64,000 nt of DNA from assembly GCA_017627955.1 (NCBI GenBank), contig JAGAFU010000060.1:1-64000 (forward strand), given 5' to 3'. Each line of letters opens with the position of its first letter. Position 1 is the first letter of the stretch. Under the pieces are notes generated by a model. That model worked only from the letters and a program-made list of their open reading frames with translations. It had not been told where the DNA came from and did not search any database. The position numbers were made by a program, and so were the translations under genes. The DNA is from Bacteroidales bacterium. Its GTDB lineage: Bacteria; Bacteroidota; Bacteroidia; Bacteroidales; UBA932. Of this stretch, positions 61,171-64,000 are shown piece by piece.

Positions 61171-62502
61171 TTATTGTCTTTCTGTTATTTCCGAAAGAAG
61201 GGCAACAAGTCTGCGAGTAAGCTTGCGGCGGCTGTACATGGATATGTCAGAGAAGTTGTCGCCCAGATCATCGTTCTTGAACTCGTCCCAGCACAAATCA
61301 ATCCACGCCCTTATTTTTACTTCTTCTTCCCAATCATACACAATCCCGGAGCCGGTGTCCCTCACCACCTTTGCCATCGCTCCTTCAGTCTGTCCGATCC
61401 CGAGGATCGGCCTCCTCGACGCGAGGTACTCGAATAACTTACCGGGGAGTACCGCCTCATATTCAGGCTCTTTCCTCAGAGGAAGGATCAGCACGGAAGC
61501 TCCCATCTGCTCCTTGACAGCTTCCTCGTGGCTCTGGTAGCCCAGATTCCTGAGGTTCGGCCCGAGGCCCGCGGCCTCGATCGAGGCGATTATTTCCGCG
61601 TCAGTTTTCCCGGCCAGCCTTATCCTCAAAGCCTTGCTGAACTCATTGTCCTCCCGGCACTTGGCCGCAAGAACCCTCCAGAGAGCATCCGGATTGCCAT
61701 CAGCGGCAAAAAGCCCCGTGTGGGTTATGTTGAAGAACCCGTCCGATTCAACGTCGTGTCTGAAATCATCCTCATCGAAACCATTGGTTATCAGCTCGAC
61801 AGGCGTATTGGTCATGGATCGGAATTCCTCCTGGACCATGGGAGAGACGGCGATCACCCTCGTGGCCCCGTCGAGAACGCTCTTCTCCAGGGCATGATGC
61901 CTGGCATCCGATTGAGGAGTCAGTCCCAAGTGCTTGAAATAAAACATCTTGGTCCAAGGATCGCGGAAATCCGCCACCCACGGTAGACCTGTTGCCTTTG
62001 AGAGCTCAAGCCCGATCAGGTGCATACTCTGCGGCGGGCCGGTCGTGACAATCGCCTCAACGGGATGGTCTTTAAGATATTTTTTCAGGAACCTCACTGA
62101 AGGGCGAACCCAAAGCACCCGCGGGTCAGGAATAAAAAAATTACCCCTGATGTAAAGCGACAGGCGTTGCTTCCATGATTTCTTCCCTCCATTGACGGGA
62201 TTGACCTCACCACCGTCGGAACCTGCCGAAGTCAGCGTCTTCAAGTCCGTCGAGCTTCCCTTTCCCATGATCATGCGATAGATCCCATAGGGCTCGACAA
62301 TACGTCTTTTCACTATCTCCGCCTGGGGAGGAATCTCAGCCGCAAGAGTCTTGTCTATGGTCGTAAGCTCCGGATTCTCAGGAGTATAGATAACAGGTTG
62401 CCAACCTTCTTTCGGAAGGTATTTTGCGAATTTGACCCATCTCTGAACTCCGGAACCCCCGGACGGCGGCCAGTAATATGTGATAATCAAGACTCTCCTC
62501 AT
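61171..62502 (-). CDS. Glycosyltransferase, GT4-like
   Basis: The protein of 443 residues has a GT-B fold pattern: YYWPPSGGSGVQRWVKFAKY at the N-terminus, PWVADFRDPW, an acceptor-side AVSPMVQEEF, and the C-terminal LRLAGKTDAEII and LPGKLFEYLASRRPILGIG with the donor-binding Glu. The start at 62502 (MRRVLIITYYWPP) is typical of the group; 62532 would add ten residues. Donor and acceptor sugars are unknown. It is expected to act on the cytoplasmic side in surface polysaccharide building, next to the YfhO-type gene. Confidence 0.88.
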   Translation of the reverse strand: MRRVLIITYYWPPSGGSGVQRWVKFAKYLPKEGWQPVIYTPENPELTTIDKTLAAEIPPQAEIVKRRIVEPYGIYRMIMGKGSSTDLKTLTSAGSDGGEVNPVNGGKKSWKQRLSLYIRGNFFIPDPRVLWVRPSVRFLKKYLKDHPVEAIVTTGPPQSMHLIGLELSKATGLPWVADFRDPWTKMFYFKHLGLTPQSDARHHALEKSVLDGATRVIAVSPMVQEEFRSMTNTPVELITNGFDEDDFRHDVESDGFFNITHTGLFAADGNPDALWRVLAAKCREDNEFSKALRIRLAGKTDAEIIASIEAAGLGPNLRNLGYQSHEEAVKEQMGASVLILPLRKEPEYEAVLPGKLFEYLASRRPILGIGQTEGAMAKVVRDTGSGIVYDWEEEVKIRAWIDLCWDEFKNDDLGDNFSDISMYSRRKLTRRLVALLSEITERQ

Positions 62503-62565
62503 CGTGAATACCGGCTTGTCACTGAATTTCAAAGATAAGAAAAAAGACGGAATAATACCGCAAAC

Positions 62566-64000
62566 CTAGACACCCAGCTCGTCTTTCATCGAGCGAAGAA
62601 GGTCGAAAGCCTGCAAGGGAGTCATATTGTTGAGATCAGCGGCGGCAAGTTGGTCCCTCAAAGATGAGAGGGTCGGATCGTCCAGTTGGAAGAAGGAAAG
62701 CTGAAGAGAACCGTCACTCTCAAGAGTTCCGGCCTTGGTCTGGACCGGCTTTTTCAACTGACCTTTTTTGGAGCTCACAAGATGCTCTGAATCATTTTCT
62801 TCCAATGATTTCAGAGTCCTTTCGGCACTCTGGACCACCTCTTTAGGCATCCCCGCCATCCTTGCCACATGGATTCCGAAACTATGGGCAGTGCCGCCTT
62901 CCTTGAGCTTGCGCAGGAAGATGACCTGCGTCCCGACTTCCTTGACGGCGATGTGGAAATTCTTGACCCGGGAATATATTTCCTCAAGGTCGTTGAGCTC
63001 ATGATAGTGGGTGGCGAAAAGAGTCTTCGCCCCATGGCCATATTCATGGATATATTCCACGATGGCCCTCGCTATCGACATGCCGTCATAAGTGGAGGTG
63101 CCCCTGCCGATCTCATCCAGAAGGACGAGCGAGCGGGAGGAGAGGTTATGGAGGATCATCGAAGTCTCAAGCATCTCGACCATGAAGGTAGACTCGCCCC
63201 TGGAGATATTGTCAGAGGCTCCGACGCGGGTGAATATCTTATCGAAATATCCTATCCTGGCACTCCTGGCAGGCACGAAAGAACCTATCTGGGCCAGAAG
63301 AACGATAAGCGCGGTCTGGCGGAGCAACGCTGATTTTCCTGCCATATTGGGGCCGGTGAGGATGATGATCTGCTGAGTCTTGCTGTCAAGGCTGACATCG
63401 TTGGGCACGTACTCCTCACCAGGAGGCATGAGGGTCTCGATGACCGGATGCCTGCCATCCTTGATCTCCAGGCTAAGGTCTTTGGTCATCTCCGGACGGC
63501 AATAATGGTTCCTGACGGCAAGCTCCGCAAACCCGGCAAGGGTGTCCAGCCGGGCGATTATCCGGCAGTTGACCTGGATCGCCGCTATGTTCTTCTGGAT
63601 CAAGGACACAAGATCCGAATACAGTTTCGTCTCCAACGCATAGATCCGGTCCTCGGCGCTCAGGATTTTCTCCTCATATTCCTTGAGCTCGGCGGTGATG
63701 TAGCGCTCGGCGTTGACAAGGGTCTGCTTGCGGATCCATTCCGGGGGGACAAGATCCTTGAAGGAGTTGCGAACCTCGATATAATAGCCGAAAACGTTAT
63801 TGTAACTTATTTTAAGTGAAGAGATTCCGGTTCGTTCCGCCTCTCTTTGCTGAAGCTTCAGAAGATAGTCTTTCCCGCCGGAGGAGATGTCGCGCAGCTC
63901 GTCGAGCTCAGGATCAACCCCCCTGCCGATGACAGGGCCTTTTCCGACGGCAGCGGCAGGCTCGGGATCCATCACCCGCAAGATCTCATCCTTGAGCGCG
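62566..64000 (-). CDS. mutS: DNA mismatch repair protein MutS, 5' end outside the window
   Basis: The reading frame is open to the right edge, so this is the C-terminal part (about 478 residues of the usual 860-880). MutS binds mispairs and uses ATP to recruit repair. Seen here are the core/clamp region ([20 protein letters not shown]), Walker A in [20 protein letters not shown], the [18 protein letters not shown] signature, Walker B in [20 protein letters not shown], and the His-containing FATHYHEL. The C-terminus ends with the short dimerising region ([20 protein letters not shown]). The mismatch-binding N-terminal domain cannot be judged. Confidence 0.96.
   Translation of the reverse strand, partial: ALKDEILRVMDPEPAAAVGKGPVIGRGVDPELDELRDISSGGKDYLLKLQQREAERTGISSLKISYNNVFGYYIEVRNSFKDLVPPEWIRKQTLVNAERYITAELKEYEEKILSAEDRIYALETKLYSDLVSLIQKNIAAIQVNCRIIARLDTLAGFAELAVRNHYCRPEMTKDLSLEIKDGRHPVIETLMPPGEEYVPNDVSLDSKTQQIIILTGPNMAGKSALLRQTALIVLLAQIGSFVPARSARIGYFDKIFTRVGASDNISRGESTFMVEMLETSMILHNLSSRSLVLLDEIGRGTSTYDGMSIARAIVEYIHEYGHGAKTLFATHYHELNDLEEIYSRVKNFHIAVKEVGTQVIFLRKLKEGGTAHSFGIHVARMAGMPKEVVQSAERTLKSLEENDSEHLVSSKKGQLKKPVQTKAGTLESDGSLQLSFFQLDDPTLSSLRDQLAAADLNNMTPLQAFDLLRSMKDELGV

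Overview
The window looks like a chromosomal piece of a Bacteroidales bacterium, probably a gut or rumen-type commensal; genus cannot be told from sequence alone. The evidence is a SusC/SusD pair, many lipoproteins with short Cys-anchored signals, TAnnTTTG-type -7 promoter elements, a fimbrillin/FISUMP-type surface protein, and Bacteroidetes-specific families (DUF4861, DUF4923-like, DUF6913-like, PepSY-like). The theme is pectin and rhamnogalacturonan use.

Layout. 1-8.9 kb: a GH3 glycosidase and a GH95 enzyme converge; a HigBA toxin-antitoxin pair follows; then a leftward kduD-kduI-DUF4861 operon. 9.1-32.3 kb: one continuous rightward gene train of 14 genes begins with a LacI-type regulator and runs GH28 polygalacturonase, CE12-CE8 double esterase, GH105, PL1 lyase, SusC, SusD, surface glycan-binding protein, uxaC, uxaA, uxaB, kdgK, kdgA and an ExuT-type transporter. 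It ends at a strong terminator at 32441. It encodes almost the whole path from pectin outside the cell to pyruvate and glyceraldehyde-3-phosphate. The kdu genes on the other strand feed the unsaturated branch into the same KdgK/KdgA steps. A perfect 18-bp palindrome overlaps the lacI -7 element, and a degenerate copy sits in the same place at the kduD promoter, so one LacI repressor probably controls both units.

32.5-37.6 kb: two diverged paralogous PepSY-like lipoprotein genes face outward around a cassette holding VapBC, a DUF5009-like acyltransferase-type membrane protein and a beta-propeller glycosidase. 37.6-45.8 kb: a leftward rhamnogalacturonan operon (GH106, atypical GH28, a half-length beta-helix protein, GH78) lies behind a flippase-type membrane protein. 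45.9-51.8 kb: PfkB kinase, DUF6913-like protein, DUF368 lipid-carrier transporter, an unrecognised lipoprotein, and a BIG2-phosphodiesterase-LamG protein. 51.85-55.4 kb: tRNA-Arg followed by what looks like an accessory island with a membrane-bound AraC-type regulator, a 42-residue peptide gene, a FISUMP-domain lipoprotein and about 0.5 kb without a gene. 55.4-64 kb: a leftward housekeeping/envelope block ending in a 5'-truncated mutS.

The least expected pattern is a set of short palindromic DNA elements inserted in frame within carbohydrate-enzyme genes. An 81-bp module is shared by the GH3 and GH95 genes, a second GC-rich hairpin module occurs twice in GH3, and a 27-bp element that reads as VILSEAKDL-like peptide occurs once in GH95, twice in GH106 and twice between genes.
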